Below are positions 34,261-47,863 of a stretch of DNA of 64,000 nt, in pieces. Origin of the DNA: Lichenostomus cassidix (taxonomy: Eukaryota; Chordata; Aves; Passeriformes; Meliphagidae). Where the stretch lies: the NCBI GenBank assembly GCA_008360975.2, contig CM039181.1, positions 4,262,380 to 4,326,379 of the forward strand, written 5' to 3'. Position 1 is the first letter of the stretch, and every line of letters starts with the position of its first letter. The notes beneath the pieces were generated by a model. The model saw only the letters and a list, made by a program, of their open reading frames with translations. It was not told the origin of the DNA and made no database searches. The position numbers and the translations under genes are program-made.

Positions 34261-35614
34261 CAAACACAGTTGCTATACTATTAAAATAAAATATTTAAAA
34301 AATCAAACTCCCCACTCAGTCCCTTTCCTTTGGAGACACTTCACCACCAGTAACACTGCACATCACCTACCATCCCATTTTCACTATAATTCATCTTCTC
34401 ACCTCATCTCTTCCAATCCCCTTACCAGAACCCTTCGCTGGAGGAGCGAGTTAAGTGCTTTCATGGAAAAACATACAGAAGGAGATACAAACGCCTTCAG
34501 AATTTAAAGTCACTGTCTGGAGGGCGTCAGAAGCTGAAGCAAATGCAGCACTAGTGGTTTTACCAAACACAAGAGATGCTCACAGGTTTGGGTTCCCTCC
34601 CACATCCTCCCTGCCCACCCCAGAGCTGCTGGCACTCACTGGGACTCATGGAGAACTGTTATCAAGAAAGCTGCCTCACATTAAATTGACAGGGACTCAA
34701 ATTCAAATCCAACTGACATCATTTGCAGCGAAACAGATGGGGAAAATAGTTAGGTTTTGGAGTCTGAAACATTCCAGAAGCCCTATCAACAAAACCCCAC
34801 AGAGCCTTAATATAGCGTGTTCTCCTAAGGCTCAAGACTTCCCTACAGCCAAAACACTTGCCAAATGTCTACTGCAAACACTAAACCTGCAGAGATGGAG
34901 ATGTTTTTTCTCTCTGCAGAGATCCAGGCTGCTTCCTGAAGTGCCTTAGCTATGCCAACAAAAAGCCACGTTGTACCAATGGAGATCTTGCCTCACACCA
35001 CACCAAAATCCCAAATCTGACTGAACCAGCACAGCCACAGAAAACTACAGGATAGACAGCAAGGGTGGGTGATCTCACAAAATTCCCAACAGCCCGTATG
35101 TAGGACCCATGAAATAGTGGTGGATTTTTTTCAAAAGGCCAGAAAATCCAATCTACCAGCAAATGGGTCTAAGCTTAAGTTTTTCTTGCAAATATTTCAG
35201 TTGGCAGTTAAAAGGATTAGGATGAAAACTCAGACTGGACTTATTCCTTCAAACAATACATTCTACCGTCTATTTTTTGGTTTTACTTTTTCAAAATTCA
35301 ATGCTGACAGTTTTGCCTTTTTATTAGATTCTTTGATAACATCTCCTGTTCAACCTTTGATTTAAAGAACTGCCAAAACTGCTAATAGCAATGAAATAAA
35401 AAGTGTTACACTATATGCAAAATGGACTCCTCCCGGATATTTTGATTTTTTTTTGCAATGAGCCTTCCAGCTACCCCGGTGGTAACAAAGAAATCACATG
35501 TCACGAAAGGAAAATATCTACAATCCTGTATGGCAGCCTCTAAACAGAGCAAGACTGCAGCATTTAAACAAATGGCAGTGGAATTTACAACCACAGAAAG
35601 ACAAAGATAAAAGT

Positions 35615-35985
35615 GAAAGGAGAAGAGAAGGAAAGAAAGGAGAAGAGAAGGAAAGAAAGGAGAAGAGAAGGAAAGAAAGGAGAAGAGAAGGAAAGAAAGG
35701 AGAAGAGAAGGAAAGAAAGGAGAAGAGAAGGAAAGAAAGGAGAAGAGAAGGAAAGAAATGAGAAGAGAAGGAAAGAAAGGAGAAGAGAAGGAAAGAAAGG
35801 AGAAGAGAAGGAAAGAAAGGAGAAGAGAAGGAAAGAAAGGAGAAGAGAAGGAAAGAAAGGAGAAGAGAAGGAAAGAAAGGAGAAGAGAAGGAAAGAAAGG
35901 AGAAGAGAAGGAAAGAAAGGAGAAGAGAAGGAAAGAAAGGAGAAGAGAAGGAAAGAAAGGAGAAGAGAAGGAAAGGAAAGAAAAG
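35615..35985 (+). repeat. Polypurine minisatellite, 20-bp unit, about 18 copies
   Basis: The unit AGAAGAGAAGGAAAGAAAGG repeats with a fixed 20-bp period from 35621 to about 35975, about 18 copies. I see a single internal base change (a T at 35759) before the last unit decays into GGAAAGAAAAGAG. The plus strand is purine-only for more than 350 bp apart from that T. The array is open in all frames because stop codons need a T, so the open frames at 35498-35761, 35613-36038 and 35585-36112 are artefacts. It lies in PTN intron 1 or upstream. Such tracts can form intramolecular triplexes. Confidence 0.97.
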
Positions 35986-36999
35986 AGATCTTTGGGGTCA
36001 GGACTGCTATAGGAAACTCCGAAAGAGAGAAAAAGTAAAGAGAGAAAGAGTGTTGAAAAGTTGAAATGGAACTTGGAACAACATGAAGGAAGGAGAGTGA
36101 GTAATCACACAAAGAGCACCAGAACAGGAAAGAGAGAAGAGAGAAGTAGTTAATGATGGTGAAACACTAAAACAGAGCGATAAAAAAACATGAAGTGTAT
36201 AATGAAGTGAGAATTGAAGCCCAGCTGAGATAGCCCATAGCAAGTGGCTTCTTGCAGCAAAAATAAGGCATAGGAATTACTTCAGTCTTACAGCTGATTT
36301 CACAGTCAATCTCTGCTTTGGAGTAAAAAATGAAAGGAAAATTAAAAAATGGCAGGCAATCAGAGAATTAATGACTGCATCAACCAGCCATCCATGGTTT
36401 CAATTACATGTTGAGCCCCAGAAAGAGAATGAGGCAGAAGTCACTCTGTGGCTGCAGTTTAAGGGATGTTCTGAGCAGAGCTCGAGCCTCCCACTCGAAC
36501 TCCCACATTTCCCCAATCTGATTTTACAATCACACCCATGTGGGCAGCGCAGGCATTTCCATGCTGGGATTTCTGGATTTCTGCTGAGATTTCTGGATCT
36601 CTGTGAGTGCAAGCCAAGCTTCCAGAGTGCCTCCACCTTCACTCACACAACTAACTCACACCAGGCACTCCTGAAGCTGAACAAATCCTTCCCCAACATG
36701 AGCATTCAGAACAAAACAGACAATTTTGGATGAAGCTCTGTCGGTGAGCAAGTGTTTACTTTTCCTAGGCTGCCTGAAGGTAGCATATGCAGCACATCCC
36801 AGCATCACAGATGCCTTTTGCAGGTGGCTTTTTCTGCTGCTAATAACTTCTATGCACAAACCCTTCCTTTCATCTGTTCTTCCCAAAGCACCTGGCAAGG
36901 TCCCAGAATATAGAAGTACTTTGTGATTAGTCCATATGAGTGCAATGCTCAGGTTTTCTCATGGGATTTAACCTGCCCATATCCTCCAGATATTCCAGT

Positions 37000-37152
37000 G
37001 TAATATACAGTATAATATATAGTATAATTCCAGTTCAAATTATACTATTATATAATACTATATTATATATAGTATATTATAGTAGCAATAATAGTATATA
37101 TTATATATAATATAGTATTGTATATATATAATATAATATAATATATATAATT
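37000..37152. repeat. AT-rich low-complexity tract (TATAATA-like)
   Basis: The sequence is almost pure A/T, with many overlapping inverted repeats such as CTATATTATATATAG. It is flanked by two copies of ATAATTCCAGT (near 37023 and 37147), which suggests a slipped or expanded segment. Confidence 0.85.
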
Positions 37153-39585
37153 CCAGTGTCAAAACCCAGCTGTGTTGGTAACACTGCTAAGCTGCAGGTT
37201 AAGCAATACTGAAGGCATTGCCATTGCTAATGATGATGATACACATGCTGTGTAGTGAGCTTGCCAGGGCTCTGCACAGAGCTTTATCACAATTTGTCCT
37301 TTCTGAGCATTTCTTGGGCTGTCCCTTGCTTTAGCATATTTTTTTAACTGACCAACCAGCTGTGGCTGATCTGATTTACTTTTCTTGGTCATTGCATGGA
37401 GCCACAAAGGTTTTAATATTCTGTTATAACAACAACATGCTATAAAGAAATGCAGGGCTGGAATGTTAGCAAAGGCCCTGAGAAGTGGAGATACAATTTA
37501 GAGGAGCACAGATAGGAAGATATGAGATGGGGCACCAGCTTGATAACAGAGACACACACTCACTATCAACAGCTGTCCCAAGGTCAGATAAAAACCACAG
37601 ACAAGGACCTGGACAAAACTGGATACAGGGGTAGGAAAGAGAAAACAGAGATAGTTCCCAATAAACCTGAAAGGTGCCATGTCTAGGGAGTTAGGATATA
37701 ACATGACTGCAGACCAATGAAGAAAGAAAGGCATCAAAGCATGCTAGCAAACAGTAAAAAACAACCTCAGGCTGATCCTGAAGTGAGGAAAAAAACCAGC
37801 AACATGAGGATCCTCCTGGTTGAGGAGCCCAGATGGTGACAGCTCACCATAACCATCCTCACAATGAAACCACCAACCTTGGGCTGAGAACAGCTGGGAA
37901 GGTTCAGCACAACATTAGGAAAAGCACTTTGAATCTAAGTGTATTTATGACAATTTTAACTGTGGTGGTGATGGCATTCTTGTTAGCATTATTATAACAT
38001 CTGTAGAGGTATTAATCTTTCTCTGTAATAATTACATCTGCATTAATAAGAATCCTTGGATTAGACCATTCAGGTTTAAATGATGCTAAGAATAAATCTT
38101 TGGCTTAATACAAACTGTGTAAAAAAGGATATGGTTCCTCTTTTGCAGCAAACAATAGCTATAACTCCCAGCTTCATACACCATTATTTTCATCCCATGA
38201 CCAACAAAAAAATGCATCCCAGGTGCAGACTTAAGAAGTTCCTGCAACCCATCATTTTTCTTCAAAACATTGCTCATTTTGAGTCCTCTTTGAGCTCCTT
38301 GTCCACGTTAGAACTAACTCTTGCCTTAATCCTTCTTTTTTCCTGCTTGAATGAATAATTCCTCATCAAGTCCCGCAACAAATACTTTAATAAATTACAG
38401 TTTGATTAGTGGCAGATTAGCCACATCTACAAAATCAGTTCTTAAATGAGCTAGTTTGGGACATCAGTCACTCTTCAGTAAACACATGCTGTGTTTAATG
38501 AAACTTCATATTTAACTCCACTTCTTAAATTACTCTCTTATTCAAAATGTGTTCCACTTTGCAGTCCAGCAAGGGCAGATGGATATGTCTGCAGCTACCT
38601 GGATCCATTTCTTTCCCCCTTCTTAAATGTAAATATTATATTTGCTAAGCTCCAATTGTGCAGCAGCAGGAAATAAAATCCGATCCATGGTTTAATGGTC
38701 TTAATGAATCTGAAATGTCAAATGCCATTTTTTTTCAGTACTCCAAGATGGAAAAGCAGTTTTCTCTGTAAAAGAGAAATTAAGGGCAGTTTGCTCTTGG
38801 GAGTTTTACCTCAGACACACTTGAAGAATCTTTTGTTTCCCCAGGTCTTTCTCCCATTCACCACCTGGTGCACAGCCCTATAAAGGTGGTGAACTTTCAC
38901 AAACCATAATCTTCCGACTGGAACTTGTTCCCTCTTCCTCTGCACACATCCACACTGCCTTTGTTGTCTTTATTTGCACACCAGGGGAATAAAATTTAAA
39001 ATCTAAATATGCTTCTCATTTCCTTTGCAAGATTCAAATCAGCTGAACTTTTGGTGATTCTCAGCAATCTTCATTTCTGGACTTTCACAACACCACTTCA
39101 CAACATGATCACTACCATTTTTTTGAAATTTCTTCAAGCTCCTGCAGCTGACTGGTTGTCCTGTCTGGCAAAATGATAAGAGAATCAGGGAGTTTCAACC
39201 AGCAGGCACTTTTCAGCTTTTCTTTTTTCCTTCCTCTGCTTTGCTTCTGCTTTTTGGGGGTAGAAAGAGGAGCCCCACTCATGGAAATAACTCCAAAAAT
39301 GCTCTCCCTCCATGCAGGAGAGGAAATTGCTCCAAGGTGAGCCAGGGCTGCAAGGAGTTGGGTAAGCAGCAATTTATTCTGCAGTCTAGTGGCAAATTTG
39401 GAAAACATAAAATTGAGTGTAACTACCTGTTTGTTGCTGCAGATCAGCCAGGGGAGAGTGAGGAAGTTCTAGAAGGCTAAAATTATATGTGACAAACTTT
39501 CTGTAGTTTTTTAAACTACCATTTAGGCTCAGCTACAGCACAGGGTAACAAAACAACAAGCCAGAATTAAAGTTAGCTAAAAAGG

Positions 39586-39602
39586 AAAAAAAAAAAAAAA
39601 AA
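39586..39602 (+). repeat. Poly-A run (17)
   Basis: A homopolymer of 17 A with no recognisable retroposed sequence before it. Confidence 0.85.
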
Positions 39603-41113
39603 CATAGCATGACCCTTCTGATAAACTCAAGTCAAACACTTCACTTCAAAAATTGCAGTGTGCAGCTCGGGGACAACATTTTCCAACACGTAACCAATTC
39701 TGTGTTCTCTTTTCAACATGGACATTATTAAGGGCCAGGAAAATGAGCAGTGAGGTCAGTGAGCCATAAAAATAAGCAGGGAACCAAGAGTTATGTGACT
39801 GAAGAAAATTATTAACACGCAAAGAAAACAAAAAAGTAAAAAACAATGACCTGCTAACACATCCCATCTAGCTTTGTTCAAGTAAATAAGCTAAGGAATT
39901 AGGTAAATTGTGGATAACATTTCCCCAAGCCTTTGGTATTTGCTTAGCTGATTGCACATTTGTCTCTCCCATCAGGCTAAGGCAAACACACACACACTGT
40001 GGATATTTTCTGTTTCTAGTTCCCCAGACATGAATGAATAGTTCAAGTTGATAACAGACAGCCCTAGGTGTGTGAATTCTGCCTTTAAATGCTGAGCATC
40101 ATTCAGACTGGTGTAAGACTCAGGGAGATGGATGCTACAAACAAATACAGGTGGAACCTTTCTTTCATTTTTCCAAAATGTTTTGCCAAAATTGAAGTGT
40201 TTCATGGGAGAACATCAATTTCCACAGGATGGCAAGTCTTTGAAAGCATTTTTATGAACTGAAATAAATGTATGTGTGTTTTTTTTTAAGCTTACTATTA
40301 TACAACTGTGTTCCCTTCCATTAAAAACATCATTTTACACAAGAGAGACAAAGGACCCAACTGCTTCTCTGCAACATAACATCCAAACTAGAAACCTGAA
40401 CCTCTGTTTGGACTCCTCATTATCCACCTCTCTCCCTCTCAGGGAGCACCACAAACTGTGCAACTCCTTTATTGCAAGCTTGGAGCAAAATTTTGCCAAA
40501 CCAGGTCCCTATAAGCCTTTTATCTGAGCACAGGAGAATAAATCAGGTGTACAAAGTGTCATTTTTGGGGGTCAAACTTTAGCAGTCATAGTTGTGAACA
40601 AGATATAATGGTAGCAAATAGTTTCTTCCTCAGAGGGAAAGTGTAATAAGTGGAAACATTGCTAAACAAACCAACAGACAGTACTGATGGGTAAAAGGCC
40701 AAAGAATCCAAAAACTACTGGAGATGGACAAAACTTTCAAGGGGATTAAAAACTTTATGCTTCTCTCTTTCCAGACTTCCAACATGAGATTTTAAAAACT
40801 ATTACGTTTTTCAGAAAGCCTAGGGAACATATCTAATATTTCTAAACAGTAATATTTGAGAGAAAAAAAACCCAAACAAACAACAACAACCAACCTGGCA
40901 ACAAAAAAAACCCATTCAGTATCATAAACTGATGTTAAGAAATCATCCATGTCTATAAAGGGATGAAAAAACATGCTGTGCTTTCAAAAAAAAAGCTTTA
41001 CATTTATTTAATGGAAAAGGGGTGGTTGCTATTTTTCCTGTTGGTCCCTAGTGAGTGAACAGAGATCATTTTCTTAAGCCTGGCCGTCAAAAATTGCCTT
41101 AGAAATGAGATTT

Positions 41114-41149
41114 TTGAAAAGAACAATGCTGTTGAAAAGAACAATGCTG
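41114..41149. repeat. Tandem duplication, 18-bp unit, two perfect copies
   Basis: TTGAAAAGAACAATGCTG is repeated back to back, followed by a partial third start (TTGAAAT). Confidence 0.9.
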
Positions 41150-42120
41150 TTGAAATCAGTTCCCTCTCATCCCCCAAGCTCTTCCTTGGTTCTCATCCAC
41201 AACACACACATTTTCTTCCTCTCTTTTGCTCTCGCTGGCTCTGAGCAAATCTGAGCTCTGAACTGCAAACTAATATTGACTTTGCAACTTCCTCTCCTAT
41301 TGACCTTCCCCTCCCACTGCTCCAGCTGAGAGGCTGAACAAACACAACAAAAACCCAAACCAAACCAACTCATATTTCAGTTCATTCTATTAGATCTCCA
41401 TACCTTGACTGAAAAAGACATTTTAAGCCACTTTAAGAAATTTTTTCCCCTCCCTCTTCTCACAACAATCAGAGCTGCTGTCTCAGTATTGATGAAATCA
41501 CAGTGGGTTTCTTAGACTTTCATTTCTCCAGGACTAAAGATAAGATTAGATTAAGATCTGATCACCAGGAAGACCACAGGAGACTTACCTGCATCAATCC
41601 TCACCATGGTGATGCCAAACTTCTGACTAAACTCTCCCATTTATCATCAGCATCACTGTTTCTCTCCTTGTGTTTTGGTTGTGAGTTCCACAACTACTGC
41701 TAAATCCTCTCTCTCTATTCTCTTTCACCTCTGCTCCTCCGAGGTGCAAAAGACAGAATTACTTGATGATAGCAGAGGGAAAAGAGGTTTACTACAGTTT
41801 TTTTTTCTGCCTCTTTTCCCACCCCAACCCAGCCAGTGGCTTTGCTTTACCTAATGATCGTCTGGTTGTCTGAGATTGTTAAAACACCAAGAATTTTTTC
41901 ATGGTTTTTCAAGGGCTCTGATAAGTGACCAGATCCCAATTACTCCACTACCAGGACACTACAAGACCTAATAAATACCATTATAGAGAAATAAATAAAT
42001 ACTATTATACAGGCAAATAAAAGGGCAAATAACTACTATTATAGAGAGCCTTCTGGTGTGAAGAATACTGCTGATGCCTACTTGGCTACCTAATGTGTTT
42101 TCATCTACCAGATGAAATTT

Positions 42121-42166
42121 GAATTTGAAATTTGAAATTTTAAATTAATTAATTTGAAATTTTTTT
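42121..42166. repeat. Short GAAATTT tandem and AT palindrome
   Basis: GAATTTGAAATTTGAAATTT is followed by TAAATTAATTAATTTGAAATTT, a small low-complexity tract. Confidence 0.7.
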
Positions 42167-44416
42167 AATCTTCTGAACAATGTTAGAGTACTGAGTGGCA
42201 TATTCCCATCCATTTGCTAAATAGAGGGCAGAAAAGTGTCTCACTGTCCCTGACTATCCAAGAGAAAGTTCTCTTCACTCACGTAAATTCATTTATTGAA
42301 ACAGAGCAATTTTTGAAGCCACTGCAGTTGTAACAACGTCCTATGGGTATCACAGTCAGCAGGAAAAAAGGAGCAATCCAGGAATACAGCTATTTTTGTA
42401 ACTGGGTCCAGAGCCAAGGATTATTCCTGCTGCTAGGAGGACAAAAACCGTGAGCAGATACACTTTGAAGTCACCAGAGTCCCAGTGGTGACAGCAGTGC
42501 TGTGAATGAATCCTGGGACATGATTTGCATCCTCAACAGCTGCACTGCACCAGGCAAACAGATGCCTCCCCTGTATTTTCATTTTCATTTGCTCCCTCTG
42601 CCCCAGTGAAGACATTTTCAGCTCGATGGCAGCAGGCAAATCCCAGCATCTGTCACCATCCTCACTTCTGCATCCCTGAAACAGTGATCATACCACTTGT
42701 CTCCTTTAAAAGAACACTCAGAAACCCATCATAAAAATGATTCTGTGAGGAGGGGATCATTTTATCATCCAGCACCAGCTGCAGCTTGCTCTGCTTTCCT
42801 GGATCTCATGGCTCCAGGTTTGGAGCAGCAGACAGAGTTTCCAGAGCAGGAATTCTGCAGCTCCAGGGGCTCAAGCAGGTAGCTAAAGGAAAACTGCCAG
42901 GCTCAGCAGAACCTCCTTATCTCTGATAACTGCCTTTCTTCAGAAGTTCAAAAAGTTGGACAAATCTTTGAGTTTTGATTCGCCTGAGCTGACTGTCAGG
43001 TTGGAGAATTTTTGCTGGGTTTTTTTTTTTTTTAACAGATTCCTTGATAGGAAGATCATACACAACAATAATCAGAGAAGTGAAATTTCATTGAGTAACG
43101 CTAATGCAAAATTTGCAATGCAAAGCTGAAACTCTCCTTAAAATGTAGGCAAATGCACATTTCACACTGCTGCCATTGTGTTCATTTTGCATCTGCCAGA
43201 AGCCTCTGTATTCATTTTCAGGAGCCAGAAAATCTCAGGGAGACAACTGGAGGCTTTGGCAGCTAGCAGGGGGAGAACCAGATCCATGTGAGCCCAAACA
43301 GGAGAGCTGGACACTCAAAGAAGAAAAAAAAAGTGTTAAATATTGACATTTAAGACCATTACCTTTGGCAGAGAGAGTTAATAGCAAGGTGCAAATAACA
43401 AAAAAATGATCCAAAATAACTTTTCAGTTTAGTCAAGATGCACATAAATAAAAATGCAACAGGTCACCCATGAAAAGCTTTCTACAGCTGTCCTTCCAAA
43501 CCACAATGGCTAAAGAGGTATTTTAGTTCATTTTTATTTCTTTTTTTAATGGTGTCCATATTCTGCACAGAATTGGGTGATACAAGTCTTACTAATGATA
43601 AACTGCATCATCACAGTATTGCAGAATCAGCCAGGAGATGCCAGAAAGACAAGATTGCATTCAGGAAGGAAGAAGTTGGCATTTTTAACCCCCAAAGGGA
43701 GGCTACAGCCTGGAGGATGTTGAACTACTGCTGAAAGGCAGGTTTTGTTCAAATTGAGTTCTTATTAACATATAAATAAGGTAATTTTTAAAAGCTGCAT
43801 TTATGCCACATATCCAAATGCAGTAATAACTAAAAGTAAAAAAGAAAAAAGAAAGCAGGCTGAAAAAAATCTCAAGTTTCTTGTTGATTTACTGATTCAT
43901 TGTTCCCAGAAAATATCCTTTTCCACTTCTTTCCAAACCAGGCTGGTTTTCATCTTTGGACCTTATATCCCAAAAACCAGGCTATCGAAGCAGCTCTTTG
44001 AGAACCACCCCTCTGGGACTTGAAACAATCATTTAGTCACACAAACTTAGGGCTAATTCACCAGCAGAAAGCAAAAGAAAGAGAAAAATCACTTATGGTT
44101 ATGCTTAATTTAAAAACAAAATGTTAAAAGCTCGGAAGATCTGTGTTCTGTAATTGATAGCTGATGTTTCAATTAATGATTCCTACTCCTCAAAACAGCC
44201 CTAGCTACAGCTCAGAGATTTTTCAGGTGCACCTCTGTCATCCATATAGAGAATTTGTTTTATACTACAGATATTCCCAATGGCCTCCAAGGCATTTTCC
44301 TGGAAGGTGAGATTATTATGCTCTGGGGAATAATGAAATATTTTTTACCACATGTTTAGCTTCCACAGGAGATATAGAGAAACTATCACTATGAAATGAT
44401 AGTTAGGACACCAGGA

Positions 44417-44452
44417 CAATATTTATGGCATTCAGACATGCCATAAATATTG
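44417..44452. repeat. Perfect hairpin: 15-bp stem, 6-nt loop
   Basis: The left arm CAATATTTATGGCAT (44417-44431) is the exact reverse complement of ATGCCATAAATATTG (44438-44452). The loop is TCAGAC. It is followed at once by a 21-bp tandem duplication. Confidence 0.9.
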
Positions 44453-44456
44453 GGGT

Positions 44457-44497
44457 TGAAAAGAGAAATCTTTGGGCTGAAAAGAGAAATCTTTCCC
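44457..44497. repeat. Tandem duplication, 21-bp unit, two copies
   Basis: TGAAAAGAGAAATCTTT occurs at 44457 and again at 44478, with spacers GGGC and CCC. It starts 4 bp after the hairpin at 44417-44452. Confidence 0.85.
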
Positions 44498-47400
44498 AGC
44501 ACAACAGAGAGCTGACCTGAATCAGGACTGCCTCACTCAGTATCATATTCAGAAGACTGCTGGATAAGGGCAAGGCAGGATGATATAGAGTAATCCCACT
44601 GCTCTCCTCTTCCTTGTATGAACAGCAGTTCTTCCATAAACTTTTCAACCCAACCTGCAGTTCTGTGCAGCCACACTGTTTCTCAGTGAATAAAACATTT
44701 GCCAAGTGTTACCCAACAGCATTTTCCTGAGAATGAATCTCCCAGCAGAGCTGCACAACAGTCCTGCTTGCCATGCGTGAAAAAAACTGCTTGTAAGCAC
44801 CTCAACAACCACAGAGACAGGATTTTTAGGGAAGAAAAATCCCAAAGTTTTCTGCTCTCTGCATGTTGCATGTGGTGATGCTCAGACATTCAAGGGATAA
44901 AACTCCACAGCCAAATCCATATTTCTCAGACCATGCTGTTGGTCTCTTCAGAGTGAAGCTCCAGGGATCACACTGTTTACACCATTTGGGATATAAATTT
45001 TTTTCCCCTTCCTCCTGCAAGCTGCAGCTTCTTCTCCTCCTCTGCACTGCTAATACGTGCAGAAATTCAGCACTGTATTTCCCCATATGAAGGGCTTGGC
45101 AAGGAAAGGCCATGTGCTCTTGGCAGAAGCTAACCCTGGGATGATGCCAATAAACAATCATTTTCTGCTTGCCACAAGCATCCCATTATTTCGGTTTGGC
45201 CATTCAGTCCACTCCAGTTCAGCTCTGTTAGTGCTTCTTTAATAAACCCTTATTATCAGGGGCTTAAGCCTCAGTCATTTGAATTCATGCTCTGCTGGGA
45301 CTTGGTATTCAGAGGTCCGAATGTCCTTAAAAAAATATATAATTAAAACACTTACTTGGCCACAGAGCAGAGACAATGAAATTTCGTTGGCTGCAAGCTA
45401 TATTTGCACTCTTAAAGACTTGGGGAAAGCTGGATATTGAGGCTTGTTTTATAAACAACACTTGGAGGCTTTAGTCCTTGCTGAAGAGAAATGCCATGGC
45501 AGTCTTTCTGCCTTCATCCTTCTTTACCTCTACAGCCTGTTGTTTAGTACTCAAATAAATATCATTTTCTCACCAATTTTTGATCACCTATCCTCAGGGG
45601 CTAAATTTGGTGGGGACAGACAGGAGTCAAACCCCAAAAGCAGCTTGGGTAGGTGCAGATGAAGGACAGCACCTGAGACAGCTCCTTCTCCTCCCACCCA
45701 GCTCTGCTGCTCCCCGGGCAATTTTTCAGGGACAAGCCCTAGATTTTGGGATTTACAGCTCTGATCCAGGAGCCACAGGTCTCCTAGAAAACAGCAGGCA
45801 GTCTGTGTCACTCAGGGCACTTCACACATGCTGAATTTAGCAAGGGAAATGGCTCCAGACTGAGAATTTTTAGCCACCAAACTCATCTTCACTGCTGCAT
45901 ACATAATTAAGAGAAGCAGATTGCCTGGAGATTAGCTGTAAATCCCAAACTGTAGGGTTTGTCCCTGAAAAACTCACAACTACTTCCCTCATGAAATCCA
46001 CTGTCATAAACCCCCCAAAACTGAATTTGTTCTTGATTGTCTGTTCTTTCCAATAATGGTGTATAAACCATCAATCAGGGCATTCTGGATGTCTCATGTG
46101 TGATGCTACAAGACAGGAGGAGCAGCAGGAATTGTTCACACAAAGCAAGGTTGGCATCTGTCTGCTTTTCTCCAGAAAGCTCTCTTTGGACAAGCTGGAT
46201 TCCACAAAGACACCAACATTTAAATTCAAAAAGGTATTTCACCTGTGGCTGGAATTACTCTGGCTTTACACTGTGCTCCTTCCCTTCCAAAGATCATCCC
46301 TCAGTATCACACCATCCTCACCACCCTGGAGATCTGCAGGGAAACAAATCCTCACCCCCTCCACCCTCTGCTCTCCTTCGCTCCCTGCAACTATAATCAA
46401 ATATGCAAACCACAGAAAGTGCATTCTCTGCCCTGCATCCTAATAAGCACAGCTACTCCCCTAGAACAAACTGGCTGGCAAGGTGTGGGATTCACTGATG
46501 GCTTGGTTTGGGATTGGGAATAGGAAAAAAATGCAAAGTGTGATAAAAACACATTTTGGACATCTAAAGTGAAGCCCTTCTCAATTTGTCACTTCTGGTC
46601 ACTCTGCAGGTTACTCCAGAGAACAGTCTATCCTGGCAGGACAGGAAAAGTACCCAAGGGTTCCCCAAGAGATGCTTTCCTCAGGACAGAATCCCTTGTG
46701 AACACTTTTTGTTTCTGTTCCCATAAACCTAACTGAAACTCTTTGCTGCAACTGCTGACAGAAGAATTTGGAGACCAGCAGCTTTCCAGGGACTCTGCTA
46801 CCCCTGTGAGCTGCAGCAGTGGCAATAAAGACAGTGTGTGACTGAAAAACCAATTTGATGGGCTCCTCTCTGGGCCCAGGGACTCTGTCAGAGCAAAGAG
46901 CTCCTGGAGGCTCTGGATTCCTCACTCAGAGCAGAATTACACACACAAGAACCCTGAGACAACAGGAGTGCCATCCACCTCAAACAAAACCAGTGTCATA
47001 AAAACCTCTGAAACTGAAGCTGTGAAATGCACCAGACCTTGTAAGCTTTCCACTGCTCTTTATACTCTTCATGAGGGATTAGAGCTGAATATATTTGTAA
47101 CTCTAAATGGTGCTTCCCATTGATCTTTTGTTTTTAATTTCTTCCCGGAGGTTTAATAAGCAGAAAAGGGCTGCAGTATGCATGGTTTTTACAATTTCTG
47201 TAAAAAAAGGAATTCGGTTTCAATGAGTCTCCCAAGAACACAGTCTATTTTAACTGCTGAGTTTTGTCATTTCTCATCTCTGTGAATTTGCAAGAAATCA
47301 GGATGGGGCAAAGGCCTTAATAAAAGTGAAATAGCTGCAGTTAACAGGCAGGTGCTGAGATGGGGAAGGAAAGAAGGAAAGCTGGGGGATGTTAACTCTT

Positions 47401-47863
47401 GATAGTTTTGGTGAAAAGCTATCACAACTCTTTCCTGTTTTATCTCTGCACAGCTCAAACACGCAATGTAATCAATCCATTCTCATCCTGGCAACACCCC
47501 TACCTCCAGTGGGAGTGATTTTTCCAGAAACGCCTCCGGATTTTATTGCAAAACCCCAACCACAAGGTTGGTGTAATCTATCACAAATTAAATGCATGAT
47601 TTCTCATTAGGGAAGATAACTCAAGGGTCCTCAAGGTAGACTCCTTTGCAGTATGGTAGAGGTGCAATACAGCATTGCCCTCTGCTGGATTTTAAGCTAT
47701 CTACTCATGCAAAAGTTGCCTCTGGCTGAGCTAGAGAGGATGATTTTTAAACAAACAGTGTACTAATTACCATAAGGGAATATCCTGCCTCCAAATAAGG
47801 AATGAAACAGCAAATGAATGCTTATTCCTAAGCCTTTTTTACTGTGGGCAGATGTGGGATGAG

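Noticed and set aside
34455..34949. Open frame of 164 codons on the plus strand
   Set aside because: No family resemblance, no splice or promoter context, and normal non-coding base composition.
35615..35985. Regular 20-bp periodicity resembling a CRISPR array
   Set aside because: The units are contiguous with no unique spacers, the unit is low-complexity purine, and the genome is vertebrate.
35498..36112. Long open frames of up to 175 codons on both strands
   Set aside because: They are produced by the 20-bp polypurine array, which has no T and therefore no stop on the plus strand. The translations are pure KERG or SFLP low complexity.
44417..44452. Possible microRNA precursor
   Set aside because: The stem is only 15 bp with no paired extension. 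Typical precursors need a longer imperfect stem.
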